The notes under the pieces are model-generated. The model did not search any database. It saw only the letters and a program-made list of their open reading frames with translations, and was not told the origin of the DNA. A DNA stretch of 64,000 bases from positions 1 to 64,000 of IMG/VR virus record IMGVR_UViG_3300042691_047309. One strand, 5' to 3'. The position numbers were made by a program, and so were the translations under genes. The DNA comes from a virus. This document shows positions 6,246-15,803 of this stretch, one piece after another (positions within the stretch are counted from its first letter, which is position 1; each line of letters opens with the position of its first letter).

Positions 6246-6468
6246 AAAAGTCAAAGTAATTTTGACTTTGGATGATGTATTTCAAAAAGGTGAAACACTT
6301 TTTGAATTTTTGGACTATCCAGACCATTTTTATAAAGAAGATAATATTAAAGATTTTATTAATATTAAAACTATTTGTGAATATGGTCCATTTGAAATGT
6401 GGTTTGAAGAGTTAAAACCTGTTGAAAAAGAAAAAACACCTCAGTATAAACTTCTAATTTCTAAGTGA
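6229..6468 (+). CDS. Hypothetical protein
   Basis: A 79-residue protein starting MLEKVRKVKVIL. The ATG at 6229 overlaps the CYTH gene by 17 nt and is preferred to an upstream in-frame start at 6202. No motif is recognised. Acidic centre with two aromatic clusters (FEFLDYPDHFY, FEMWFEEL). Confidence 0.6.
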   Translation: MLEKVRKVKVILTLDDVFQKGETLFEFLDYPDHFYKEDNIKDFINIKTICEYGPFEMWFEELKPVEKEKTPQYKLLISK

Positions 6469-6478
6469 TATAATTTTT

Positions 6479-7069
6479 ATGAACGAAAAATTAGAACTTA
6501 GAATGTATGGCTTAGTCCCCTACAATATTTCCGCCATCCAACAAGCAATTCAATTTGGACATGCTGTTGTCGAATATGGTCAGATGGTTAAACAACCACA
6601 ATCTCTTAGTAAGATGGCTATTAATGCTTCTTTTATTTATGATGATTGGGCTGATAATTGGAAGACCTTTATAGTACTTAATGGAGGTACAACTAATCAT
6701 AGAAACAATGATGATGGTCTTCCATTTGGAACTCTTAATAACCATGTTTTGGCATTGGATGAAAATAGAATTGATTTTGCAACTTTTAATGAACCTGATT
6801 TAGGTGATCAATTGACATCGGTTGTTTTTATTGTTGATGAAAGAGTTTTCAATCGTAAAAGATATCCTGATTTTGAAGATTGGGTTATGAATAATTATGG
6901 AGAATTGGTGAGAACAGATTACTACACGTCATCTTATATGTTAGCTCAAAAAATTAAAAATTCGGATAGTAAAGCTGATAAAAAAGTTTATGAAGAATGG
7001 ATAAAATTTGTTGGTGGAAATAAGAATGTCTTTTTAAGAGATTTTTTGAAAAATTTTAAATTAGCATGA
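6479..7069 (+). CDS. Pth2-like (peptidyl-tRNA hydrolase 2 fold) protein
   Basis: 196 residues. The N-terminal Y-x-x-x-A-I-Q-Q-A-I-Q-F-G-H-A-V-V-E segment matches the Pth2 A-Q-x-x-H-A helix. Later, WKTFIVLNGG, a valine-rich strand and FNEPDLGDQLTSVVF near 102-117 match the family's E-P-D-x-G-x-x-x-T-A-x-x-F stretch. The residues that bind tRNA are less clear, so enzyme activity is uncertain. It overlaps the next gene by 4 nt. Peptidyl-tRNA recycling would fit a phage with its own tRNAs. Confidence 0.6.
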   Translation: MNEKLELRMYGLVPYNISAIQQAIQFGHAVVEYGQMVKQPQSLSKMAINASFIYDDWADNWKTFIVLNGGTTNHRNNDDGLPFGTLNNHVLALDENRIDFATFNEPDLGDQLTSVVFIVDERVFNRKRYPDFEDWVMNNYGELVRTDYYTSSYMLAQKIKNSDSKADKKVYEEWIKFVGGNKNVFLRDFLKNFKLA

Positions 7070-7476
7070 TAAATAAGTGGTTTAAAATAAATGATGATAA
7101 CTTTACTGCTAAAGATATATCTATTCAATTTTCTATTGATACTGCTAATAATACTTTTGGATATGCAAAAATAGTTAATAGTGGACACCAAACAATAGAT
7201 ATAACTATATCAGTAGATTATAATCAAAATAATAAAGATTACTTTTTTAATCTTTTTGATAAAAGAAATCAGATGTTATCTGCTTCTGATTATAAGTTTA
7301 ATATATCATCTGCTGAATTTGTTGCAAATGGCTGTATAATAAGATCGATAACTTCTGATCCAACTACAAACTTAATTTTGATGGATATAAGAAGTGATTA
7401 TTCAAGTGTCAAACCAATAGATGAGAGAAGAGACGAAATAATAGATGAAATATTAAATGAAACTTCTAAAAAATAA
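7066..7476 (+). CDS. Hypothetical beta-rich protein
   Basis: A 136-residue protein with alternating strand-like stretches (TIDITISVDY, IIRSITSD, NLILMDIRSDYS) and an acidic basic-mixed C-terminus (DERRDEIIDEIL). No family is recognised. It overlaps the Pth2-like gene by 4 nt (ATGA). Confidence 0.6.
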   Translation: MINKWFKINDDNFTAKDISIQFSIDTANNTFGYAKIVNSGHQTIDITISVDYNQNNKDYFFNLFDKRNQMLSASDYKFNISSAEFVANGCIIRSITSDPTTNLILMDIRSDYSSVKPIDERRDEIIDEILNETSKK

Positions 7477-7501
7477 AAACATATAATAAAAAAATATAAC
7501 T

Positions 7502-9619
7502 ATGATGAATAACAAACAAAATTTAGAGGGTAAAGATTATACATCACCTGATATTAAAATGGCATTAGAAGATGATGAGGATGATGATAGAGGATTTGGT
7601 TCAAAAAAATCAGAATCTAAATCCAAAACCCCAGTTTTAGATACATATAGCCGAGATTTAACTAAAATGGCAGAAGAAGGAAGACTTGATCCAATCGTTG
7701 GTAGAGAAAAAGAGATTGAAAGAGTTTCACAAATCTTATCACGTAGAAAGAAAAATAATCCTATTCTTATTGGTGATCCTGGTGTTGGTAAATCTTCAAT
7801 TGCTGAAGGCTTGGCACTTAGAATAGTACAAAGAAAAGTTTCAAGACTACTCTTTAATAAAAGAGTTGTTATGCTTGACTTAGCTTCTATGGTTGCTGGT
7901 ACTAAATATCGTGGTCAATTCGAAGAGCGTATAAAAGCACTTATGGCTGAATTAGAAAAAGAACCAGATGTTATTCTTTTTATTGATGAGATTCACACAA
8001 TTATCGGAGCAGGTGGTGCTTCTGGATCACTTGATGCCTCTAATATGTTGAAACCCGCACTTGCTCGTGGTGAAATTCAAATCATTGGTGCTACTACACT
8101 CGATGAGTATAGAAAACATATTGAAAAAGACGGAGCTCTTGAAAGACGTTTTCAAAAAGTTCAAGTTGAGCCGGCTACAGTTGAAGAAAGTATGCAAATT
8201 CTTAATAATATCAAAGATAGATATGAACAACACCATAATGTTAATTATACAGAAGATGCTATCAAAGCTTGTGTTGATTTGACAAATAGATATCTTACTG
8301 ATAGACATTTACCAGATAAGGCAATTGATGCACTTGATGAGGTAGGGGCTAGAGTTCATATTTCAAATATTAATGTTCCGAAGGAAATTACAGATATTGA
8401 AAAAAAGATTGTGGAAATCAAAGAAAAAAAGAATGATGTAATTCGTTCTCAAAAGTATGAAGAAGCTGCAAAATTAAGAGATGTTGAAAGACAACTTACT
8501 ACTGATTTAGAAATTGCTAGAAAAAATTGGGAAGACGACCAAAAAAATCACAGACAAACAGTAAGTGAAGAAGATGTGGCTGAGGTAGTATCTATGATGT
8601 GTGGAATTCCTCTTCAGAAAGTTTCTCAAAATGAAAACGAGAAACTATCTAAAATGGGTAACGAAATTACTGGTAAAGTAATTGGACAAGACGACGCTGT
8701 TAAGAAAGTTGTTAAAGCTATTCAAAGAGGTCGAGTTGGATTGAAAGATCCTAACAAGCCAATCTTCAGTGGAATTTTAATTGGAAACTCCGGTGTTGGT
8801 AAAACTGAGTTAGCTAAACAAATTGCTAAATACTTGTTTGACTCAGAAGATTCTCTTATTAGATTAGATATGTCTGAGTATATGGAAAAAATATCTTTGA
8901 CTAGAATTCAAGGTTCGGCTCCTGGATATGTTGGATATGACGATGCTAACGTTCTTGATAAAATAAGAAGAAAGCCTTATTCAGTAGTTCTTTTTGATGA
9001 AATTGAAAAAGCTCATTCTGATATATTCAACCTATTCTTACAAATGTTAGACGATGGTCATATGACTGACTCACATGGTAGAAAAGTAAGTTTCAAAAAC
9101 TGTGTCATTCTTATGACATCTAATGTTGGAACTAAGATTGTTAAGGATTTTGGATCAGGTGTTGGATTCTCAACTAAAGCTAAAAAGGAAAACTCTGATG
9201 AACAAATCAAAGGTATTCTTGAAAAAGAGTTGAAAAAGAAATTTGCACCAGAGTTTATTAATCGTTTAGATGAAATAATTTATTTTAAAGATTTAGGTAA
9301 AGATGAGATTCTTAAAATTGTGGATTTAGAATTAAATAAAACAATTTCAAGAGCTACAGAAATCGGTTATACATTACAAGTAACTGATAAAACCAAAGAA
9401 CATCTGGTTGAAGTAGGATATGATCCTCAATTTGGAGCTAGACCTTTGAAAAGAGCTATTCAAAAATGGATTGATGATTATGTAACTGAATATATCATCG
9501 ATAATAATCCAAAACAGGGAACTGAAATTACAGTTGATTATGATTCTGATAAAGATGAATCTGTAGTAATTGTACCAAAGAAATCTTCAACTCGAAAAAA
9601 GAAAAAATCTGAAGAGTAA
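7502..9619 (+). CDS. clpC: ClpC-type AAA+ unfoldase without the N-domain
   Basis: 705 residues with two AAA+ modules: Walker A GDPGVGKS (91-98) and Walker B VILFIDE (157-163), then GNSGVGKT (428-435) and VVLFDE (495-500). A UVR-type segment (EEAAKLRDVERQL near 320-332) and pore loop GTKYRGQ near 133-139 identify ClpC rather than ClpB. The repeat N-domain is missing, replaced by an acidic and lysine-rich stretch of about 45 residues. V-G-F (554-556) stands where ClpC carries its ClpP-docking tripeptide, so use of host ClpP is plausible. No clpP is seen here. ATG at 7502 or 7505. Confidence 0.93.
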   Translation: MMNNKQNLEGKDYTSPDIKMALEDDEDDDRGFGSKKSESKSKTPVLDTYSRDLTKMAEEGRLDPIVGREKEIERVSQILSRRKKNNPILIGDPGVGKSSIAEGLALRIVQRKVSRLLFNKRVVMLDLASMVAGTKYRGQFEERIKALMAELEKEPDVILFIDEIHTIIGAGGASGSLDASNMLKPALARGEIQIIGATTLDEYRKHIEKDGALERRFQKVQVEPATVEESMQILNNIKDRYEQHHNVNYTEDAIKACVDLTNRYLTDRHLPDKAIDALDEVGARVHISNINVPKEITDIEKKIVEIKEKKNDVIRSQKYEEAAKLRDVERQLTTDLEIARKNWEDDQKNHRQTVSEEDVAEVVSMMCGIPLQKVSQNENEKLSKMGNEITGKVIGQDDAVKKVVKAIQRGRVGLKDPNKPIFSGILIGNSGVGKTELAKQIAKYLFDSEDSLIRLDMSEYMEKISLTRIQGSAPGYVGYDDANVLDKIRRKPYSVVLFDEIEKAHSDIFNLFLQMLDDGHMTDSHGRKVSFKNCVILMTSNVGTKIVKDFGSGVGFSTKAKKENSDEQIKGILEKELKKKFAPEFINRLDEIIYFKDLGKDEILKIVDLELNKTISRATEIGYTLQVTDKTKEHLVEVGYDPQFGARPLKRAIQKWIDDYVTEYIIDNNPKQGTEITVDYDSDKDESVVIVPKKSSTRKKKKSEE

Positions 9620-9623
9620 AATT

Positions 9624-9657
9624 GAAAGAGAGAGAGTAACTTCTCTCTTTTTTTTTA
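9624..9657 (+). terminator. Terminator after clpC
   Basis: AAAGAGAGA and CTCTCTTT form a stem around AGTAACTT, followed by a T run that continues to about 9656. Confidence 0.85.
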
Positions 9658-9668
9658 TATAATATTTT

Positions 9669-10061
9669 GTGGGAAACTGGAAAAGCGAACAAAATATAAA
9701 TTATTTTTTAGAGAATAGCTTCAGAGAATTGGCTCAGGATTTCTTAGATAAAGGATATGATTTTTATGTTGATGGATTCACATCTCAACCAATTTTCGGC
9801 ATCAATGTTATTAAAAAAGATGAAGATATAAATTGGGTTTTAGAAACTGTGAGTTTGCAGTGTCAAATAATTGGATTTGAAAACTATAAAGAAATGATTT
9901 CTATTTTAGAAGAAAAAGGTAAAGACAATTATGTTTTTATGTATGCTATAATGCCATTCCAAATGAGAATTGCTACTGTATCTTCAGAATACGATATACC
10001 AAACACAAGTAGAAAAGTGAGAATAAGAGAACAAAAAATAAACCAATTATTAAATGATTAA
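9669..10061 (+). CDS. Hypothetical protein with shared C-terminal tail
   Basis: A 130-residue protein starting at a GTG (9669); no upstream ATG fits. Beta-alpha pattern around YDFYVDGFTSQPIFGINVI. It ends with REQKINQLLND, another example of the R-x-x-K-[LI]-x-x-[LI]-[LF] tail seen at 5471, 46841, 48615 and 52613. Function unknown. Overlaps the next gene by 8 nt. Confidence 0.6.
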   Translation: MGNWKSEQNINYFLENSFRELAQDFLDKGYDFYVDGFTSQPIFGINVIKKDEDINWVLETVSLQCQIIGFENYKEMISILEEKGKDNYVFMYAIMPFQMRIATVSSEYDIPNTSRKVRIREQKINQLLND

Positions 10062-10338
10062 TAAAATTTTTCAATTTATAGAAGGCCACTTAAAAATGTT
10101 TGGTGATAAATTCGATTTATTACCTGAACATCAAAAAGAACAATTTCTTTTTCGTGTTAGTATATGTAAAGATGATTGTCTTAAAGATAAAGTTTGTAAG
10201 TATTGTGGGTGTATGGTTCCTGAAAAACTTTACGTTTGGCAATCTTGTAATAATGGTCAAAGATTTCCTGATATGATGGAAGAAGACGAATGGGAAACTT
10301 ATAAAGAAGAAAATAATATAAAAATAGAAATTAATTAA
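10054..10338 (+). CDS. Small cysteine-rich (zinc-ribbon-like) protein
   Basis: 94 residues with C-x3-C-x5-C-x2-C-x-C near 38-53 followed by a further C near 65 (QSCNNGQRFPDM), a layout seen in small phage metal-binding proteins of unknown function. Zinc binding is inferred. It is directly followed by the fucose pathway (stop then ATG at 10339) and may be co-transcribed with it. Confidence 0.65.
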   Translation: MINKIFQFIEGHLKMFGDKFDLLPEHQKEQFLFRVSICKDDCLKDKVCKYCGCMVPEKLYVWQSCNNGQRFPDMMEEDEWETYKEENNIKIEIN

Positions 10339-11259
10339 ATGAATAAAGATTCTAAAATTTTTATTGCAGGTCACAATGGAATGGTTGGCTCTGCTTTAGT
10401 AAGAAAACTAAAAGACTTAGGTTATACAAACCTTCTACTTAAAACAAGAAAAGAGTTGGATTTGACTAATCAATTTCAAGTCAATCAATTTTTTCATTTC
10501 GAAAAACCAGAATATGTTTTTTTAGCAGCTGCTAGAGTTGGCGGAATAAAAGCAAATGACCAATTTAGAGCTGAGTTTATTTATCAAAATTTGATGATTC
10601 AGTCTAATATAATTAAGGCTTCTTATGATAATAAAGTCAAAAAACTATTATTTTTAGGCTCTTCTTGTATTTATCCTAAAATGTGTCCTCAACCAATCAA
10701 AGAAGAATACTTATTGACTGGTCCTTTAGAAACATCTAATGATGCCTATGCGGTTGCTAAAATTGCAGGAATCAAAATGTGCCAAGATTTTAATAAACAA
10801 TTTGGAACTAATTATATTTCTGTTATGCCAACTAATCTTTTTGGCCCGAATGATAATTACGACTTAAATAATTCTCACGTACTTCCTGCTTTAATTAGAA
10901 AGTTTCACGAGGCTAAGATAAATTGTAGTGATTTAGTTGAAATCTGGGGAACAGGTTCTCCGATGAGAGAATTTCTTTATGTAGATGATTTGGCAGATGC
11001 ATGTCACTATTTGATGTTAAATCATAACGGTTCTGACATTGTAAATGTTGGTACTGGAAAAGATATAACTATCAAAGATTTAGCATACACCATAAAAGAA
11101 GTAGTTGGATTTGAAGGTGATATCTACTTTAATACTGAAATGCCAGACGGTACCCCAAGAAAGCTTTTAGATGTAACAAAACTAAAAGAAATAGGTTGGG
11201 AATATAAAACTTCTTTAAGAGAGGGAATCAAAAAAACTTATTTAGATTATGTCAAATAA
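10339..11259 (+). CDS. fcl: GDP-L-fucose synthase
   Basis: 306 residues, the usual length. Rossmann motif G-H-N-G-M-V-G (11-17), the family stretch AAARVGGI near 63-70, SSCIYP near 108-113 and the Y-x-x-x-K catalytic pair in NDAYAVAKIAG. It epimerises and reduces GDP-4-keto-6-deoxymannose to GDP-L-fucose with NADPH. It overlaps gmd by 11 nt, and the two genes together make GDP-fucose for the fucosyltransferases downstream. Confidence 0.95.
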   Translation: MNKDSKIFIAGHNGMVGSALVRKLKDLGYTNLLLKTRKELDLTNQFQVNQFFHFEKPEYVFLAAARVGGIKANDQFRAEFIYQNLMIQSNIIKASYDNKVKKLLFLGSSCIYPKMCPQPIKEEYLLTGPLETSNDAYAVAKIAGIKMCQDFNKQFGTNYISVMPTNLFGPNDNYDLNNSHVLPALIRKFHEAKINCSDLVEIWGTGSPMREFLYVDDLADACHYLMLNHNGSDIVNVGTGKDITIKDLAYTIKEVVGFEGDIYFNTEMPDGTPRKLLDVTKLKEIGWEYKTSLREGIKKTYLDYVK

Positions 11260-12292
11260 AATTGCACTTATATCCGGTATAACCGGGATGGATGGCTCAC
11301 ATTTAGCTGAGTTACTTTTAGAGAAAGAATATGAAGTCCATGGTATTATTAGAAGAACATCTACTTTCAATACTGATAGAATAGACCATATTTTTGATAA
11401 ATTAAAACTACATTATGGTGATGTTACAGATCCATTAGTTATTTCAAATTTAGTTTCAAAAATTCAACCAGATGAAGTTTACAATTTAGCTGCTCAATCT
11501 CATGTTAAAGTGAGCTTTGAGATTCCTTACTATACGGCACAAGTTGATGGACTTGGAACTTTAGCAATACTTGAGGCTGTAAAAAATCATTGTCCTAAAG
11601 CTAAAGTTTATCAAGCTTCTACATCTGAACTATATGGTGGAATGGATTATAATATGCCTTCCACTGGATATACCGAAACATCTCAAATGCATCCAAGAAG
11701 TCCTTACGGGGTTGCTAAACTATATGGTTTATGGATTACAAAAAATTATAGAGAGTCTTATGGCATGCACATAAGTAATGGAATACTTTTCAATCATGAA
11801 GGTGAGCGTAGAGGTGAAACTTTTGTTACTAGAAAAATAACAATGGCTCTTGCTAAAATTAAAAAATCAATCGATAATGGTGATGATTTTCAAACACTAA
11901 AATTAGGTAATTTGTATTCTAAAAGAGATTGGGGTTATGCTAAAGATTATGTTGAAGGAATGTGGTTAATGTTACAACAAGAAAATCCTGATGATTATGT
12001 ATTAGCCACTGGTGAAACACATACTGTTAAAGAATTTGTTGAACTCTCTTGTAAAGAATGTGGATGGAACATAAACTGGGTTGGAGATGGAATTGATGAA
12101 AGGGGAATATTAGATAACGGAATTACTATTGTTGAAATAGATGACAGATATTATAGACCAGCAGAAGTTGATACTCTGTTAGGTGATCCTACCAAAGCTA
12201 AAGAAGTTTTAGGATGGGAACCAAAAATTAAATTCGAACAATTAGTAAAATTGATGATAACAAGTGATTTAAAAAATATTAATTCAATATGA
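11249..12292 (+). CDS. gmd: GDP-mannose 4,6-dehydratase
   Basis: 347 residues. Rossmann GITGMDGSHL near 10-19 (usually GITGQDGSYL), STSELYG near 126-132, the Y-x-x-x-K pair in SPYGVAKLYG, and FNHEGERRGETFVTRKIT near 180-197, which is diagnostic of GMD. Converts GDP-mannose to GDP-4-keto-6-deoxymannose, the substrate of the preceding gene. The host would supply GDP-mannose. Overlaps the next glycosyltransferase by 4 nt. Confidence 0.97.
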   Translation: MSNKIALISGITGMDGSHLAELLLEKEYEVHGIIRRTSTFNTDRIDHIFDKLKLHYGDVTDPLVISNLVSKIQPDEVYNLAAQSHVKVSFEIPYYTAQVDGLGTLAILEAVKNHCPKAKVYQASTSELYGGMDYNMPSTGYTETSQMHPRSPYGVAKLYGLWITKNYRESYGMHISNGILFNHEGERRGETFVTRKITMALAKIKKSIDNGDDFQTLKLGNLYSKRDWGYAKDYVEGMWLMLQQENPDDYVLATGETHTVKEFVELSCKECGWNINWVGDGIDERGILDNGITIVEIDDRYYRPAEVDTLLGDPTKAKEVLGWEPKIKFEQLVKLMITSDLKNINSI

Positions 12293-12993
12293 TACATATA
12301 CTATGGTGTACTTTACGCCCACAACAGTTTAAACAAATGCACTCTGAATGGATATCTAGATCGGATAAACCCGAAGATATACAAACTTATGTTGCTGTAA
12401 ATTGGCAAGAACATGCAACTGAATTAAAAGAATATCTTTCTAAAAACTATTTGATTACTCTTAACACTAACAAAATTGGAGTTTGTTATCCATCTTATCA
12501 ACTATCATCAAGCTTAGGTGTCAAAATGGGCAAGTGTGAAGATAGTGACATTGTAATTTTCGCCTCTGATGATTTTATGGCACCTAAAGGATGGGACACA
12601 TACCTAAAAAATAAACTTGGAGGTAAAGGAGATGTAGGTCTTATGGTAAGAGATGGATATCAACTACCAGACTCTTCTAATATGTTACATGCTGCTATTA
12701 CAATTCCGATTATGACTTACGGTTGTCTTAAAAAATTGAATATGACAATTTATCACCCAGCTTATAATCATATGTTTTCTGATTGTGAATTATATAACAA
12801 TTTAAAAGAATTAGACTTACTATATGATGATAGACTAAATGACGAAACAGTCTTTGAACATTTACATTACGCAGCTGGTAAAAGACAAGCAGACGGAGCT
12901 GATCAGGCTTATAATTCAAAGTGGCAAGAAGATGATATAACCTGGAATAAAAGAAAAATCATGCCAGTGGAAAAAAGATTAGAAGTAGCTTAA
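12289..12993 (+). CDS. GT-A-type glycosyltransferase-like protein
   Basis: 234 residues. An N-terminal strand (MIHILWCTLRP) precedes a GT-A-like centre with the acidic stretch FASDDFMAPKGWD near 91-103, which would place nucleotide-sugar metal ligands at DD. A C-terminal acidic and aromatic region (NDETVFEHLHYAAG) resembles acceptor-side segments of GT2-like enzymes. Donor and acceptor unknown. Confidence 0.65.
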   Translation: MIHILWCTLRPQQFKQMHSEWISRSDKPEDIQTYVAVNWQEHATELKEYLSKNYLITLNTNKIGVCYPSYQLSSSLGVKMGKCEDSDIVIFASDDFMAPKGWDTYLKNKLGGKGDVGLMVRDGYQLPDSSNMLHAAITIPIMTYGCLKKLNMTIYHPAYNHMFSDCELYNNLKELDLLYDDRLNDETVFEHLHYAAGKRQADGADQAYNSKWQEDDITWNKRKIMPVEKRLEVA

Positions 12994-12996
12994 TGT

Positions 12997-13704
12997 ATGA
13001 AAGTATTCACAACACTAAATCCAAATAGTAATCATGAAGCTCAAACTGAAGCTATGAACTCTTGGATTTCTAAATATCAAGTTTATTCAGTGAATACTAC
13101 TGATGAGATAGAAAAGTTATCTCAAATTTATCCTGATATAAATTTTATTGAAACTGATATTGTATATGAGTATAATGATAAAAAACTCATCAAGCTAAAC
13201 TCAATTTTATCCGCAATAGAATCAACTTGTAATAATTGTGATGTTGCTATTATAAATTCCGATATCATCTTAAATAGTAAATTCAAAAAATCAATTTTTG
13301 ATAAAAAATATAAAGACGGATTGACTATCGTTACGAGATATGAAATAGACAATGAAGAAGTTTATCCATTTACAGCTGGTTATGATCTTTTTATTTTTAA
13401 TACAAAATTTTTACCAATTTTTAAAAATGATAACTATGTTATAGGAATGCCTTGGTGGGATTTTTGGATTCCACTTATTGCTATAAAATCTGGTATAAAA
13501 GTTTATCATATAAAAAATCAATTAATTTTTCACAGAACTCACCAAACAAATTATGATTCAGATATTTGGACTAAGTTTGGTGAATATTTATATAGAGATA
13601 TTATGGTTGGTCTATTAAAAAATCCTTTAAATATTTCAGTATATGATTTTTGTATTGGTGTAAAAAATTTTATTGAAAAAAAACAAATTAATATAAAATT
13701 ATGA
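12997..13704 (+). CDS. Putative GT-A glycosyltransferase
   Basis: 235 residues. AIINSDIILNSKF near 85-97 provides a DxD-like NSDI site after a hydrophobic strand. GMPWWDFWIPLIAIKSG and FHRTHQTNYDS near 150-190 resemble the acceptor part of small phage glycosyltransferases. It overlaps the next gene by 4 nt (ATGA). Function assigned from fold-like pattern and neighbours. Confidence 0.55.
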   Translation: MKVFTTLNPNSNHEAQTEAMNSWISKYQVYSVNTTDEIEKLSQIYPDINFIETDIVYEYNDKKLIKLNSILSAIESTCNNCDVAIINSDIILNSKFKKSIFDKKYKDGLTIVTRYEIDNEEVYPFTAGYDLFIFNTKFLPIFKNDNYVIGMPWWDFWIPLIAIKSGIKVYHIKNQLIFHRTHQTNYDSDIWTKFGEYLYRDIMVGLLKNPLNISVYDFCIGVKNFIEKKQINIKL

Positions 13705-14438
13705 AAATAGTATTTTTTACAACATCAACATTTTCAGACATACAAGAAGTACAAACCGCTTGTATCAGAAAGTTTTTTCCAGAGTCTCATCACGTTAAGT
13801 TTGATGGTAGAAGAGGTTGGTTTATGGTTTGGTATCAATGGTTAGATTTTGCAAAAACCTATGAAGCAGATTGGTATGTACATATCGATGAAGATTGCTT
13901 TATCACTTCAAAAGAAGAAATTGAAAATTTAATTCAATATATGACTGATAACGAATATGATATCGCAGGCCCACCAGATGGTCATTTTGAATACAGAAGT
14001 GGAAATCATATGGCTTTTAACTCATTTTTTATGATTATGAATAGAAAATGCATTGATAGTTGGAATAATAGAACAATTATTCCACAATTTAAAAGTGAAT
14101 GGATAGAAGAGTATCCATATGAAAAAAAGAATCACTCTCACTATGAATATAATATGGAATTTGGATCTTCAGGAAAACCACTTGGATCTATTTGGAAACC
14201 TGAGACAGAACCCTATTATGATTTTATGTGGGTTTTAAAAGAAGCTGGTCTAAAGTTTCATTATTTAGAACCAGTTTTTGGTGAAGAATTTCAAACAACA
14301 AATCTTTTGAATGAAACTATAATACACATGTGGCATCAAAGAGAGAGATGGATAGATAATATTGTTTCTCCTTTACACAAAATGTCGAATAAACAAAGAT
14401 TTGATGGTGTCATAGAAAAATTAAAACAAATACTGTGA
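13701..14438 (+). CDS. GT-A-type glycosyltransferase
   Basis: 245 residues. After an N-terminal MKIVFFTTSTFSD strand, the motif WYVHIDEDCFI near 59-69 gives a clear D-x-D site. PPDGHFEYRSGNHMAFNSFFMIMNR near the middle and the C-terminal MWHQRERW complete a GT-A layout. The substrate cannot be read. Ends in a GTGA overlap with the next gene. Confidence 0.7.
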   Translation: MKIVFFTTSTFSDIQEVQTACIRKFFPESHHVKFDGRRGWFMVWYQWLDFAKTYEADWYVHIDEDCFITSKEEIENLIQYMTDNEYDIAGPPDGHFEYRSGNHMAFNSFFMIMNRKCIDSWNNRTIIPQFKSEWIEEYPYEKKNHSHYEYNMEFGSSGKPLGSIWKPETEPYYDFMWVLKEAGLKFHYLEPVFGEEFQTTNLLNETIIHMWHQRERWIDNIVSPLHKMSNKQRFDGVIEKLKQIL

Positions 14439-15091
14439 CTGATATTTTTGTTTGCTTTCATGACACTATTCCTAATTATTCAGATAAAGTAACTTATTTG
14501 AAATTGAATACGCAGTATATCAATAGATATCAATATTCCAACATAATTAATCAACCGAATAATTTACAATGTACTCAACCTTATCTCTCAGAATTTACAG
14601 GATTTAAAATGATACAGGATTTAAATTTGACTGACTCTAATTGGATTGCTACTCTTCAATATGATCATATAATATCTGAATCTGACATTGAATTCATTGA
14701 TAATAATGATTGTATTTTATTGTTTAATCCTTTTGGAACTGGATTAAGTCCTTTAAGAGAACAAGGTTATACAATTGGTAATAAAAACTTTATTGACTTT
14801 GTATTAGAAAGATATAATCAATATTTTTCTACTGACTATAAAGATATAGATTTGCAAAATATCCCATTCCCAAGTTGTTCATCTTTAAAAATCTCAAAAC
14901 AACAATTTGATAAAATAATGAATTTTATTTTTTCTAATGAATTAAATGAAATTTTAAGTTTGGGTTCAAGTTTATATTTTATACACAGATGGCCAGCTCA
15001 CTTATTTGAAAGAATGTTTGCAATATCCGTTATGATAGAAATATTAGAAGGTTCGGAATATAAAATTTATCAAATAGAACATCATGCTTAA
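14435..15091 (+). CDS. Glycosylation-island protein of unknown function
   Basis: 218 residues with a GTG start that overlaps the preceding stop (GTGA). The core (YDHIISESDIEFID, then SPLREQGY) and a C-terminal HRWPAHLFERMFAISVMIEIL segment recall the DUF4422-type glycosyltransferase pattern in which an R-x-x-E-R-x-F motif ends the domain. I do not see a clear DxD. Overlaps the next gene by 8 nt. Confidence 0.5.
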   Translation: MTDIFVCFHDTIPNYSDKVTYLKLNTQYINRYQYSNIINQPNNLQCTQPYLSEFTGFKMIQDLNLTDSNWIATLQYDHIISESDIEFIDNNDCILLFNPFGTGLSPLREQGYTIGNKNFIDFVLERYNQYFSTDYKDIDLQNIPFPSCSSLKISKQQFDKIMNFIFSNELNEILSLGSSLYFIHRWPAHLFERMFAISVMIEILEGSEYKIYQIEHHA

Positions 15092-15800
15092 TAAACTAAT
15101 TACTTTTACTTTATGGGGAGATGCCAAAATTTATTGGTATGGAGCAAGTCGAAATATTGAATTAGCAACTAAATATTATCCAGATTGGACACTGAGGTTT
15201 TATATAGATTCTAAATCGAATAAGGAATTAATTGAATCTATACAGGGTAATAATGTTGAAGTTATTCTTATGGAGCCAAACAACGATTATGTTTTCAGTA
15301 ATCAAAATCATCGATTTAATCATTCTGGTCTTTTCTGGAGATTTTTAGCACTAAAAGATCCAAACGTTGATATTGTTCTTTCAAGAGATTGTGATTCTAG
15401 ATTCTCACAAAGAGAAGTCGATGCTGTTAATGAATGGTTAGATTCGGACAAAGACTTTCATATTATGAGGGACCATCCACATCATCAAGTTCCGATATTA
15501 ACTGGAATGTGGGGAGCGAGAAATAAAGTTCTAAAAAATATTGGAGATTATTTATCAGATTGGACTCAGTGGCCTCATAAAGGAAGATATCAAGCAGAAG
15601 ACCAAGATTTTTTAGGTCAAATAATTTATCCTTTAATAAAAGACAAATCTTTAGAGCATTCTGAATTTGGTATAAATTATGGTGGTGAAATAAAATGTTT
15701 TCCATCGAGTCGTAATGATTATGAATTTATAGGAGATGTCTTTGATGAAAATGAGAATAGACATCCAGAATACTGGCATTATATAAAAAATAGAAGTTAA
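15084..15800 (+). CDS. GT-A-type glycosyltransferase
   Basis: 238 residues. FTLWGDAKIYWYGASRNIELA at the start and VLSRDCDSRFSQRE near 95-108 (D-x-D) are typical of GT-A enzymes of the GT32/capsule type. HPHHQVPILTGMWGAR near 130-145 and the acidic AEDQDFLG near 174-181 would form the acceptor side. Neighbours suggest a role in building a virion- or host-surface glycan. Confidence 0.7.
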   Translation: MLNKLITFTLWGDAKIYWYGASRNIELATKYYPDWTLRFYIDSKSNKELIESIQGNNVEVILMEPNNDYVFSNQNHRFNHSGLFWRFLALKDPNVDIVLSRDCDSRFSQREVDAVNEWLDSDKDFHIMRDHPHHQVPILTGMWGARNKVLKNIGDYLSDWTQWPHKGRYQAEDQDFLGQIIYPLIKDKSLEHSEFGINYGGEIKCFPSSRNDYEFIGDVFDENENRHPEYWHYIKNRS

Positions 15801-15803
15801 AAT

